Positions 33,640 to 41,873 of a stretch of DNA of 60,426 nt are shown one piece after another (position 1 is the stretch's first letter; each line of letters begins with the position of its first letter). The position numbers and the translations under genes were made by a program. The stretch comes from Deltaproteobacteria bacterium (GTDB taxonomy: Bacteria > Myxococcota_A > UBA9160 > UBA6930). The DNA lies in contig JAJDAP010000080.1 in the NCBI GenBank assembly GCA_029261795.1, positions 1 to 60,426 of the forward strand, in the 5' to 3' direction. The notes beneath the pieces were generated by a model that searched no databases, had not been told where the DNA came from, and worked only from the letters and a program-made list of their open reading frames with translations.

Positions 33640-35418
33640 CTAACGTCGGTCGCGAGGCTTCGAGCGGCCGTCGTGCCTGGGAGATTCCTCGCGAGCCCGC
33701 TGGCCTCGGCCCGCATGGCCTCCCGGGCTCGGGCGACCACCGGCACGGAAGATGCGCAGCTTGGGATCGCGTGCGTCCGGCTTTCGGACCAGCTTCTCGA
33801 AGCGGCCGGCGACGCGTGAATCCACGTCGAAGGTCGAATCTTCGTAGCCGATCTCGATCTCGCCGATCTGGTGCCCGCGAACGTCACCGCGGCGGCAGAT
33901 GTGGCCCATCAGGCGGTTCGTCGCGGCGCCGCCGCGCTCGCCCCAATTGATCGTGAAACGATCGAAACCGGGGGCGGCTTCGCGCTCCGCCGGAGCCGTG
34001 TGCAGCACGGGTTCGGAGAGCGCCATCGGCTCGCGAGCCGGTGTCGGCTGGGCGATCTCGAGCAGCATGGCCACGACCGCACCGGGATCGCGCCCGTCGA
34101 GCAGCTGCTTCGCGTAGTCGATCTGCTGCTGGGTGGGCGCTTCTTCGACGGCGAGCCGTTCGTGAAGCTGGCGGCGGAATCGCTTTCGCAGCTGCTTTCG
34201 CACCTTGCCCGCGCTCGGCACCGGCTTCCATTCCGCCTCGATGCGCGACATGCCGAGAAGTCTGGCGATGCGCCGTTGCGCTCGCGGCTGCACCAGCATG
34301 ACGCTGCGACCGGCCTGCCCCGCTCGACCCGTCCGTCCGCTCCGGTGAACGTAGGTATCGGCGTCCTGGGGCGGATCGACGTGGATCACGAGTTCGATAT
34401 CGGGCACGTCGATGCCACGCGCGGCGACGTCGGTCGAGACCAGGATCTTGATCGTCCCGTCCCGGAAAGCCTTCAGCGTGCGCGTCCGCTGGGTCTGCGG
34501 TAGCTCGCCACTGAAGGCCTGCACCGGGAAGCCGTCCCCGGAAAGCTCCGCAGCGAGGTCGCTGACGTCGACCCGCCGTTCGACGAAGATCAGACAGCGT
34601 CCACCTTCGTTCAGCAGCAACAGGTTCACGAGGGCCGCGTAGGTCTCTTTGCGCTCGACGATGTGGGCCACGTGCTCGATGTCGCTATTCGCCTCGCCCA
34701 GACGCGTCCCCTCGATGTGGAGCGCGTCGTTCTGGAAGCGGTTCGCGAGCTTTCGTACCGGGGCCGGAAACGTCGCCGAGATCAGATGCGTGCGGCGCTC
34801 TTCCGGCATGTTTTCGAGGATCGCCTCGAGTTCCTCCCGGAAGCCCAGATCGAGCATGCGATCCGACTCGTCGAGGACGACGTGCTCGACGGACTCACTC
34901 GTGAGGGCGCCATTCTGAAGATGATCGAGTGCGCGCCCCGGCGTCCCCACCACGATGCTGGGGCCGCGCGAGAGGGCTCGCCGTTCTACGCCGAGCGATG
35001 TCCCGCCCATCACGACTTCGATACCCAAGCCGCGAACGCCTTCGAACAGCCAGCGGAGTTCCTGGCCAACCTGCATCGCCAACTCGCGTGTCGGCACCAA
35101 CATCAGGACGCTCGGGCCCCGGCGCTTTCGGCCGACGGGTTCGCGCTTCCGGGTGAGGTCGTTTGCCAGAGCCAGCCCGATCGCCACGGTCTTGCCCGAA
35201 CCCGTCTGCGAGGAAATCCGCAGGTCGCGGCCTTCGGACTCGGTCTCCAGAACCGCGCGTTGGACCGAGGTCAGATCGGCAAAGCCCCGGCGCCGAATGG
35301 CTTCGGCGAGCGGCTCGGGAATCCCGGCAAGGACGTCGATCGGCACTTCGAGTTCGATCGCGGCGGCAGCCTCGGAGAGGACATCGTCAGGCAAGGGCAT
35401 CGGGGTCGGGTCGGTCAT
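33640..35418 (-). CDS. DEAD-box RNA helicase with DbpA-like C-terminal domain
   Basis: A 592-residue ATP-dependent RNA helicase. Q motif GFADLTSVQRAVLE, Walker A SSQTGSGKT near residue 70, Ia PTRELAMQ, Ib GTPGRALDH, box II reading DESD instead of DEAD, and motif III SATFPAP. Domain 2 has VSTDVAARGIDVPDI and HRSGRTGRAG. After residue 390 an extended basic region leads to a DbpA/CsdA-type RNA-binding domain (FTINWGERGGAATNRLMGHI) and an Arg/Gly-rich tail (GGHAGRGQRAREE). This layout fits ribosome-assembly or cold-adaptation helicases. The variant Asp-Glu-Ser-Asp box is functional in several helicase subfamilies. Confidence 0.94.
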   Translation of the reverse strand: MTDPTPMPLPDDVLSEAAAAIELEVPIDVLAGIPEPLAEAIRRRGFADLTSVQRAVLETESEGRDLRISSQTGSGKTVAIGLALANDLTRKREPVGRKRRGPSVLMLVPTRELAMQVGQELRWLFEGVRGLGIEVVMGGTSLGVERRALSRGPSIVVGTPGRALDHLQNGALTSESVEHVVLDESDRMLDLGFREELEAILENMPEERRTHLISATFPAPVRKLANRFQNDALHIEGTRLGEANSDIEHVAHIVERKETYAALVNLLLLNEGGRCLIFVERRVDVSDLAAELSGDGFPVQAFSGELPQTQRTRTLKAFRDGTIKILVSTDVAARGIDVPDIELVIHVDPPQDADTYVHRSGRTGRAGQAGRSVMLVQPRAQRRIARLLGMSRIEAEWKPVPSAGKVRKQLRKRFRRQLHERLAVEEAPTQQQIDYAKQLLDGRDPGAVVAMLLEIAQPTPAREPMALSEPVLHTAPAEREAAPGFDRFTINWGERGGAATNRLMGHICRRGDVRGHQIGEIEIGYEDSTFDVDSRVAGRFEKLVRKPDARDPKLRIFRAGGRPSPGGHAGRGQRAREESPRHDGRSKPRDRR

Positions 35419-35585
35419 GAAGGTCGATCGTTCCTTGCGCTGCCGCGAAGCACGCGTCGGCGCTGGATGGACTCGTCTCGACGATCGTCCCGAAGCAGGG
35501 GAGTTTCCGGCGTGACGGATGATGCGGTGGCGAGGCCGGGTGGCAGCGCCAGGACCGCGAGGGCCTGCAACATATCAAGTTTCCA

Positions 35586-35605
35586 GGCGAAACCCTAGTT
35601 TCGCC
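35586..35605. promoter_or_regulatory. 8-bp inverted repeat upstream of the ABC-F gene
   Basis: GGCGAAAC, CCTA, GTTTCGCC: a perfect 8-bp hairpin with a four-base loop in the 270-bp gap between the divergent DEAD-box helicase and ABC-F genes, about 85 bp before the ABC-F ATG. It could be an operator or a folded leader. No U-tract follows, so an intrinsic terminator is unlikely. Confidence 0.4.
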
Positions 35606-35675
35606 GATTCGGGGCCTGGGATGGCTCGACGGGCGGCAAGCCACCGGCAACCGCGCACGGGCGGAAGCGAGTGCC

Positions 35676-35681
35676 TAGTCT
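35676..35681 (+). promoter_or_regulatory. -10-like element, putative leaderless start (ABC-F)
   Basis: TAGTCT ends seven bases before the ATG at 35689, and no Shine-Dalgarno precedes that ATG. Transcription would start at or next to the A of the start codon. No clear -35 is visible. Confidence 0.35.
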
Positions 35682-35688
35682 CCGCGCC

Positions 35689-37608
35689 ATGCCGGTCATC
35701 GACGCGAGCGGAATCGAACGATCCTATGGGGTGCGGAGCGTCCTGTCCGGTGTGGATCTCACGATTCGCAGCCAGGAGCGCGTGGGGCTGGTGGGGCGCA
35801 ATGGCTGCGGCAAGAGCACCCTGGGGCGGATCCTGGCAGGAATCGAGAGCCCCGACAGCGGCCGAATCGCGCGCCGCCGGGGCGCCACGGTCGAATTCCT
35901 CAGCCAGGAACCGGAGCTGCCGGCGGAGCGAAGCCTGCGCGAAATCGTCCTCGCGAGCCTCGACGGCTGGACCCGGGCCAAGCAGCGCTACGACGATCTC
36001 ACCGCTCGCCTCGCCGAGGCGCAGGGCGACACCCATGCATTGGTCAGCGAGCAGGGCGAAGCCGGGGACGACCTCGAACGTCTCGGCGGCTGGGATCGGC
36101 TCCACGAGGCCGAGGCCATCATCAGCCATCTGGGCATTTCCGATCCCGGACGACTCGCGGGCTCCTTGAGCGGGGGCGAACGGCGACGCGTTGCGCTGGC
36201 TCGCGTCCTGGTCGGCTCGCCTTCGCTCGCCATCCTCGACGAGCCCACCAACCATCTCGATGTCGCCACGATCGAATGGCTCGAGGAATATCTGCGCACC
36301 CGGTTTCGCGGTGCGCTGCTGCTGATCACGCATGATCGTTATGTGCTCGACCGGGTTGCAACCCGAACCCTCGACCTCGAAGACGGCCAGGTCACCAGCC
36401 ACGATGGCGGCTATGCGAGCTATCTCGCTTCCCGCGCCGAACGCCAGGCGCACGCGGAACGATCCGAGCGAAACCGCCAGAACTTCCTCCGCAAGGAACT
36501 CGAGTGGCTGCGGCGACAGCCCAAGGCGCGCGGCACGAAGCAGAAGGCGCGCACGGACCGTGCCATCGAGGTACTGGAACGGAGCGCACCGAGAATCGAG
36601 CGCGAGACCGAACTGCGCGTGGCCGGTCAGCGCCAGGGGAAGACGGTGCTCGAGTTCGACAAGGTCAGCATCGACCGTGGTGGCGCACGCCTCGTCAACG
36701 AACTCGAGCTGAGTATCGCGGCGGGCCAGCGCATTGGCGTGGTCGGCCCCAATGGCAGCGGCAAGACGACGCTCCTGCTGGCGATCCTGGGCGAGCTCGA
36801 ACCCGGCAGTGGTGCGGTGAAACGCGGTGCGAACACGCACATCGGCTACCTCGACCAGCAAAGAAGCGGCCTCGACCCCGAACTCTCCGTGCGCGAGTCC
36901 CTCGGAGATCGAAGCCACGTAGAAAACGGCGACGAGAAGATGGCGGTGGCGTCCTACCTCGAACGCTTCCTGTTCGATCGCGCCTCCCAGCGCGTGAAGG
37001 TCGGACAGCTCTCGGGCGGAGAACGCGCGCGGGTCTGCCTGGCACGCTTGCTGGCGGAGAAGATCAACCTGCTCCTCCTCGACGAACCCACGAACGACCT
37101 CGATGTCTCTACCCTGGCCGCCCTCGAAACCATGCTGACCGATTACACGGGCAGCGCGATCATGGTGAGCCACGATCGCTGGTTCCTCGACCGGGTCGCA
37201 ACCTCGATCCTGGCCTTCGAAGGCGATGGACGGATCGAACTCCATGCCGGCAACTACTCGGAATACCGGGAACGAACCGCGGCGCGGCGCAAGGCCGAGG
37301 GAAACCGAAGCCAGCGCGGCGCTCCGACTTTCGCATTCGCGAGCCCCAAGCCGCCAAGCCCGACCGCCAGCGCGAAGAAGCTGAGTTTCAAGGAGCGCCG
37401 CGAGCTCGATGGCCTGCTCGATCAGGTCGATGCCGCCGAAGACGAGGCGACGCGGCTCGAATCGCTGCTTGCGGACCCGGCCACCTATCGGGGCGATGAC
37501 AACGGCAACGAGGTCGCCGCCCTGGGTCGCGCGCTCGACGGCGCCCGGACCGAGGTCGCGCGGCTCACCGAGCGCTGGGAAGAACTCGAAGCCCGCCGCG
37601 ACGGCTAG
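35689..37608 (+). CDS. ABC-F family ATPase (Uup/EttA-like)
   Basis: A 639-residue soluble protein with two ABC ATPase domains and no membrane segments, acting on ribosomes (ABC-F translation factors). Domain 1: Walker A GRNGCGKST near residue 37, signature LSGGERRRVALAR, Walker B LAILDEPTNHLD. Domain 2: Walker A GPNGSGKTT near residue 358, signature LSGGERARVCLAR, Walker B LLLLDEPTNDLD. The charged interdomain linker (LRKELEWLRRQPKARGTKQK) resembles the Uup type. The C-terminal coiled-coil tail (SFKERRELDGLLDQVDAAED) also fits Uup. ATG 35689 is preferred over 35671. Its stop interlocks with that of the convergent AhpD-like gene (CTAG, 37605-37608). Confidence 0.95.
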   Translation: MPVIDASGIERSYGVRSVLSGVDLTIRSQERVGLVGRNGCGKSTLGRILAGIESPDSGRIARRRGATVEFLSQEPELPAERSLREIVLASLDGWTRAKQRYDDLTARLAEAQGDTHALVSEQGEAGDDLERLGGWDRLHEAEAIISHLGISDPGRLAGSLSGGERRRVALARVLVGSPSLAILDEPTNHLDVATIEWLEEYLRTRFRGALLLITHDRYVLDRVATRTLDLEDGQVTSHDGGYASYLASRAERQAHAERSERNRQNFLRKELEWLRRQPKARGTKQKARTDRAIEVLERSAPRIERETELRVAGQRQGKTVLEFDKVSIDRGGARLVNELELSIAAGQRIGVVGPNGSGKTTLLLAILGELEPGSGAVKRGANTHIGYLDQQRSGLDPELSVRESLGDRSHVENGDEKMAVASYLERFLFDRASQRVKVGQLSGGERARVCLARLLAEKINLLLLDEPTNDLDVSTLAALETMLTDYTGSAIMVSHDRWFLDRVATSILAFEGDGRIELHAGNYSEYRERTAARRKAEGNRSQRGAPTFAFASPKPPSPTASAKKLSFKERRELDGLLDQVDAAEDEATRLESLLADPATYRGDDNGNEVAALGRALDGARTEVARLTERWEELEARRDG

Positions 37609-38072
37609 TAGTCGGGGACGTAGATCTCGCAGGCGCCCTTGTGCCCGCCCGCGATCACCAGCAGACGCCCGAATGACAGGTACTGGCCGATCATCATGCC
37701 CAGCTCGGCGATCTCCGCGTCATTGAAGTGCTCGCGCAGTTCCGCCTTGAAGGCGTCGTCGATGGTCCGGAAGTCCGCGGCGAACTTCTCGGCAAAGCGA
37801 ACCGCCAACGCGTCCCGGGGATCGAGGCTTCGCTCCGCTTCCGGCAGGTGGATCTGGGCAATCGTCTCTTCATCGAGTCCTTCACGCGTCGCCGACGCGT
37901 AGCGAGCGAAGAGTCAGGTATCGCACTCGTTGAGCGCGGCGACCTTGAGTCGCGCAAGCTCCTTGATTCGCGCGGGAACGATTCCCTCGGTGTGCCCGGG
38001 CCGGAAGAACGCGAAATAGCGTTCGAAGGCGTCGGGCAGGAGTTCCATCAGGTTGAGCGGTTTCGATTCCAT
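37605..38072 (-). CDS. AhpD/carboxymuconolactone-decarboxylase-like selenoprotein (CxxU)
   Basis: A 155-residue protein with an in-frame TGA at 37914-37916 (codon 53) read as selenocysteine. The upstream half has RIKELARLKVAALNECDT and then U, giving C50-x-x-U53 where AhpD-family proteins have the redox CxxC. Downstream the fold continues with LFARYASATREGLDEE and HFNDAEIAELGMMIGQYLSF, the conserved AhpD/CMD helices. A SECIS-like hairpin with a perfect 7-bp stem follows the UGA. ATG 38072 has AGGAGGGA upstream. It lies 14 bp after an NTF2-like gene in an aldo/keto reductase-NTF2-selenoprotein run. Peroxidase activity is plausible; the electron donor is unknown. A caller would split it into two fragments. 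Confidence 0.9.
37884..37900 (-). promoter_or_regulatory. Bacterial SECIS-like hairpin (AhpD-like gene)
   Basis: On the coding strand ACGCGTC-GGC-GACGCGT is a perfect 7-bp stem with a three-base loop starting with G. The loop opens 20 nt after the UGA, as expected for SelB-dependent recoding. It is the best-formed of the three hairpins. Confidence 0.7.
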
Positions 38073-38086
38073 GATCGCCTTCCCTC

Positions 38087-38662
38087 CTAGGACTCGAGAT
38101 CCGAGCCGTACTTGGCCAGGTGGTGGGTCGAGAGGGGCAGCTTCCCTTCGATCTTCTCGTTGAGTTCGTAGATCCGCCGGTACTTCGTGTCGCGAATCAG
38201 CCAGCGACCGCCCTGCTTTTCGTATCGATCCCAGTAGACGGCGGTTCCGGTGGTGAAGAACGAATGGTTCAGCACCCACATGTTGTCCGAGAGGTACCAG
38301 ATGCCGGTCGCCTCGGTCTCGCTCAACATCTGGATCTCGGGGTGATGGCCGTTGTGGTGCCCGACCGACTCCTTGTGGAACGATTTCGTCACGGACTCGA
38401 GGTATTCGGCCTTTCCCTTCAGCGTCCATTCATAGGTGCCGCCGATGAAGTGCACGGACACTTCGTCGTGGAATAGCGTCGCCAACTCCTCGAAGTTCGC
38501 CGTATCGATGCAGCGAAAGTAGGCGTGCTTGAGCTGCTTGATCGCCTCGATGTCCATCAACCGCTGGATGTCCCGGCGGAGATCCTCGATGCCGCCCTGC
38601 GAAGCTTGCAACGGCAAGCCCGCCACGATCCCGAGATCGGCCTTGGTAAGTCCGTCGCTCAT
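38087..38662 (-). CDS. NTF2/SnoaL-like protein
   Basis: A 191-residue cone-fold protein. The core begins DIEAIKQLKHAYFRCIDTAN near residue 37, with FEELATLFHDEVSVHF and a C-terminal sheet (YWDRYEKQGGRWLIRDTKYR). This arrangement is close to the SnoaL/scytalone-dehydratase-like proteins annotated SnoaL_4. ATG 38662 has AGGAGGA upstream. It sits 48 bp after the Tat aldo/keto reductase and 14 bp before the AhpD-like selenoprotein. Isomerase, dehydratase or ligand-binding functions are all possible. Confidence 0.88.
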   Translation of the reverse strand: MSDGLTKADLGIVAGLPLQASQGGIEDLRRDIQRLMDIEAIKQLKHAYFRCIDTANFEELATLFHDEVSVHFIGGTYEWTLKGKAEYLESVTKSFHKESVGHHNGHHPEIQMLSETEATGIWYLSDNMWVLNHSFFTTGTAVYWDRYEKQGGRWLIRDTKYRRIYELNEKIEGKLPLSTHHLAKYGSDLES

Positions 38663-38710
38663 GCGAATCCTCCTCTCATGCGGATCTTCCTCTCTACAGG
38701 GTCGAGGATG

Positions 38711-39745
38711 CTAGGCGAGATAGCGGTTCGAGGTCGCCGCGGCGGCGAAGTTCTCCCGAAGGTGCGCAAACGTCGACATGTCGGCGTTCACAGCGTCGAG
38801 CCCGTGTTCGAGGACGAAGGCGTAGCTGCGCTGGAATGCCGAGAGTTCCGAGGCCATCAGCTTCTCGCCGTAGTGCTCGTCGAAGGCGTCCGCCTTGCCC
38901 CACCCCAGGAATTTCCGGCCGGCGAGGTAGCGGCCGGCCTTCATCCCGACGAGGCCGATGCCGGCTTCTCGCGCCCGCTCGAGCTGCGGCGCCAATTGCT
39001 TCATCGGTGCGCTGCCGGACAGGATTCCCTTGTCCTCCCAGTCATACCAACCGGCCGGCGTGATCGCGAGCGTCGCCAGACTGAAGGCGCCCGACTCGAT
39101 CGCGGTCTCCAGCACCTTCGCCGCGTTCTGGTGGGTACTGAGACCGAGGTGCGAGACCTTGCCGGCGGCCTTGGCCGCCTCGAAGGCGCCGAGCACTTCG
39201 TCACTCCCGACGACCGTTGGATTGTTCGAAGCCATCAGGTAGTAGGCATCGACATGATCGACCTCGAGTTCGCGCAGGCTCTCGTCCAGAGCCGCGCCCC
39301 ATCCGCGAGCGCCCAACTTGGCCTGGGCAACGCTGATGACCTCGTCGGGCTCCACATCGAGCGGCACCATCGCCTTCGAGATCAAGAAGATCCGGTCGCG
39401 CACCTTCTTCAGGAACGGTGCCAGGTTCTTCTCCGCGTCGCGGTAGTACGGTCGAAAGCCGACATCGAAGACGTTCACACCGGATTCGAAGGCCCGTTCG
39501 AGCAGCGCATCCTTGCGGCCGCGGGAGAGGGCAGCACCGCAGCCGAAGACCAGCCGACTCGCCTCGAAACCGGTTCGACCCAGCCTCCGGTACCGCATCT
39601 CGGGCCAGCTTTCGCCGTCCGCTTCATCGCGAGCGGCATCCACGGCCGCCCACGCATCTCCAGAGCGCAGGAGCGTCTGCGCTCCGACACCTGCCGCCGC
39701 CAGGTAGCCGAGAAAGCGTCGTCGAGTCGTCGCGTCGTGCGTCAT
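38711..39745 (-). CDS. Tat-exported aldo/keto reductase
   Basis: A 344-residue protein with a twin-arginine signal (TTRRRFLGYLAAAGVGAQ) and an aldo/keto reductase TIM barrel: MRYRRLGRTGFEASRLVFGC near residue 50, VNVFDVGFRPYYRDAEKNLA near residue 93, and LRELEVDHVDAYYLM near residue 155. The usual Asp-Tyr-Lys-His tetrad is partly visible (D and Y in FDVGFRPYY, K in ISKAM); His was not located. Export of a reductase that normally uses NADPH is unusual, because NADPH is scarce outside the cytoplasm. ATG 39745 has GTAGGAGG. It is first of the run leading to the AhpD-like selenoprotein. Confidence 0.88.
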   Translation of the reverse strand: MTHDATTRRRFLGYLAAAGVGAQTLLRSGDAWAAVDAARDEADGESWPEMRYRRLGRTGFEASRLVFGCGAALSRGRKDALLERAFESGVNVFDVGFRPYYRDAEKNLAPFLKKVRDRIFLISKAMVPLDVEPDEVISVAQAKLGARGWGAALDESLRELEVDHVDAYYLMASNNPTVVGSDEVLGAFEAAKAAGKVSHLGLSTHQNAAKVLETAIESGAFSLATLAITPAGWYDWEDKGILSGSAPMKQLAPQLERAREAGIGLVGMKAGRYLAGRKFLGWGKADAFDEHYGEKLMASELSAFQRSYAFVLEHGLDAVNADMSTFAHLRENFAAAATSNRYLA

Positions 39746-39969
39746 CGGGCCTCCTACCCGCCGCAAGTCTAGGTGCCTCGGGATCGGAATCCAGTGCCAG
39801 CCGGAGGAGGAGGCCGAAGCGCCCATCCGTCCGTCCTTCGAGAAGACCTTGGCCGCTCGTTAGGCTCCGGCTGTGACGGTCCTGGCGGAGCCTCGAGCGA
39901 TGTCCATCAGGGCTCGGCCTCTGCCCGGTGCATCGAGTGTCACATGTTTCGATTCTGGGGAGCGCAGAC

Positions 39970-39975
39970 TAGGAT
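39970..39975 (+). promoter_or_regulatory. -10-like element, putative leaderless start (alpha/beta-hydrolase)
   Basis: TAGGAT ends six bases before ATG 39982, with no ribosome-binding site. A TTTCGA lies 17 bases further upstream as a weak -35. Consistent with a leaderless mRNA. Confidence 0.4.
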
Positions 39976-39981
39976 CCTGCC

Positions 39982-40982
39982 ATGACGAAGCGAAACTACG
40001 ACCCCGCCTTCGAGGCCGTGATCCCGATGCTCCCGGTGGAATCGGATTTCTCGACGCCGGAGAAGGTCCAGGCGATGCGCGAGGCCCGCGGTGAACTGTT
40101 CAATGCCGGCGCTGCCGACCGCGATGACGTCAGCAAGGAGGATCGGAGCGTCCCTGGGCCGGCCGGCGCGCCCGACGTCCCGGTGCGGATCTACCGGCCA
40201 CGCGCCAGCGCCGACGGCCTGAGACCGGGCGTCTTCGAGATCCACGGCGGTGGTTTCGTGATGGGCAGTATCGAGATGATGGACCCCTGGTGTCAGACCA
40301 TCGCCGGCGACCTCGGGACCATCGTCGTCTCGGTCGAGTACCGGCTCGCGCCGGAGAACCCCTTTCCCGCCGGCGTCGAAGACTGTTATGCCGCGCTCTC
40401 TTGGATGGCCGGGAACGCCAGCGGACTGGAGATCGATCCGGCGCGCATCGCGATCAGCGGGCAGAGCGCGGGCGGCGGCCTCGCTGCGGGTACCGCGTTG
40501 ATGGCCCGGGATCGCGGCGGGCCCGAGCTGCGCTTCCAGGTCCTCGAGATTCCCGAACTCGACGACCGGCTCGACACCCCCTCGATGCGCCAATTCACGG
40601 ATACGCCGCTCTGGAACCGGCCGAACGCGGTCTGGAGTTGGCGCCACTACCTGGGCGCCGACCATGAGGGAGAGGTCTCTCCCTCTGGAGTTGGCGCCAC
40701 TACCTGGGCGCCGACCATGAGGGAGAGGTCTCTCCCTATGCGGCGCCAGCTCGTTCCGGCGACCTCGCGGGGCTGCCGCCGGCCTACATCTCGACCATGG
40801 AGTTCGATCCGCTTCGTGACGAGGGCATCCTCTTTGCCATGCGCCTGCTCGAGGCCAGCGTATCGGTCGAACTGCACTCGTTCCCGGGAACCTTCCACGG
40901 CTCGGCGCTGGTGGCGAACGCCGAGGTTTCCCGCCGCGGCAGCCGGGAAGTCAAGGACGCCATCCGACGCGCGTTGGAATGA
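39982..40982 (+). pseudogene. Alpha/beta-hydrolase (HSL-type) broken by a 53-bp tandem duplication
   Basis: Hormone-sensitive-lipase-type esterase gene. The N-terminal part is intact: oxyanion HGGGFVMGS near residue 88, YRLAPENPFPAGVEDCYAAL near residue 119, and nucleophile motif GQSAGGGLA near residue 160. At 40631-40736 a 53-base segment is present twice in tandem. Because 53 is not a multiple of three, the frame shifts. Deleting one copy restores a continuous frame through SPYAAPARSGDLAGLPPAYI into MEFDPLRDEGILFAMRLLEA (catalytic Asp) and FPGTFHGSAL (catalytic His), ending at TGA 40982. As written the product ends in unrelated sequence without Asp and His. Confidence 0.92.
40631..40736 (+). 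repeat. 53-bp tandem duplication
   Basis: Two identical 53-base units, 40631-40683 and 40684-40736, both starting TCTGGAGTTGGCGCC and ending GAGGTCTCTCCC. They lie inside the alpha/beta-hydrolase gene and shift its frame. Perfect identity points to a very recent duplication or an assembly error. Confidence 0.95.
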
Positions 40983-40992
40983 CACCCGCTGA

Positions 40993-41793
40993 TCATTCGC
41001 CGCTGAAGATCGGCTTGCGCTTCTCGAGAAAGGCGCGCATGCCCTCTTGTTGGTCCTTGGTTCCCATCGTCTGCATCACCGCTCGGCGCTCGGCGGCGAG
41101 CCCCTCCTCCAGGGGTGCGTCGCCGAAGCCGACCACGGCGCGCAGCACGCCGGCGACCGCGATCGGAGGCTGAGCCGCCAATTCCTGGGCCAGAGCTTGG
41201 GCACGCGTCTTGAGTTCGGCGATGGGCCAGACTTCGTGGACCAGCCCGATCCGCAACGCCTCGGGCCCCGAGATCTTCTTCGCGCGCAGGATCAGGTCGA
41301 GCGCGTGGTCGCGACCGACGCAACGGGTGAGGCGCGCGCTGCCGCCCCAGGCCGGAACGCTGCCGAGATCCATCTCGGGCAGGCCGATCCTGGCGCCCTC
41401 CTCCGCGGCCAGCCGGAAGTGACATCCCAAAGGCAATTCCAGGCCACCGCCCAGGCAGTAGCCGAACATCACGGCGATGACGGGCTTGCCCAGGTTCTCG
41501 ATGGCCGCGATCACCCGAAGGCGCTGATCGAACACGGCCTCTATGCTGCCCTTCTGCTTCACACCGGTCGGCAGCTGCTTCAAATCCATGCCGACGGAAA
41601 AGTGCTCGTCGCCCACCGCGGACAAGACGATCGCGCGGACGGAGGGGTCGCTTCCCAGTTCTTCGATGGCGGCCTCGAGGGCGTCCATGTAGGCCAGGCT
41701 CATCCGGTTCCGCGGTGCGTCGTTGTTGAGGAGCGTCACGACCGCGCCGTCGCGCTCGATCAGGAGCGGTACCGTCTCACCAGAATCCGTCAT
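40993..41793 (-). CDS. Enoyl-CoA hydratase/isomerase family protein
   Basis: A 266-residue crotonase-fold protein. Oxyanion-hole segments are DEHFSVGMDLKQL near residue 62 and FGYCLGGGLELPLGCHFRLA near residue 110; the conserved IGLPEMDLG block follows near residue 136. Hydratases need two Glu residues: E in LPEMDLG and the second near GGGLELPLG appear present, so true hydration is possible, though isomerase or hydrolase variants look similar. ATG 41793 has GGAGG. It is convergent with the broken hydrolase and divergent from the DUF3604 gene. It could serve beta-oxidation with the acyl-CoA dehydrogenases at 25.6-27.9 kb. Confidence 0.93.
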   Translation of the reverse strand: MTDSGETVPLLIERDGAVVTLLNNDAPRNRMSLAYMDALEAAIEELGSDPSVRAIVLSAVGDEHFSVGMDLKQLPTGVKQKGSIEAVFDQRLRVIAAIENLGKPVIAVMFGYCLGGGLELPLGCHFRLAAEEGARIGLPEMDLGSVPAWGGSARLTRCVGRDHALDLILRAKKISGPEALRIGLVHEVWPIAELKTRAQALAQELAAQPPIAVAGVLRAVVGFGDAPLEEGLAAERRAVMQTMGTKDQQEGMRAFLEKRKPIFSGE

Positions 41794-41861
41794 CGGTCGA
41801 GCCTCCGTGGGTGGGTCCGCAGGCTACTGCAACCTTGGAATCCCGGCCGCGGCCTCTGCCC

Positions 41862-41867
41862 TATCGT
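41862..41867 (+). promoter_or_regulatory. -10-like element, putative leaderless start (DUF3604)
   Basis: TATCGT ends six bases before ATG 41874, which lacks a Shine-Dalgarno sequence. Same spacing as at 39970 and 51227. Confidence 0.35.
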
Positions 41868-41873
41868 CCCGGC

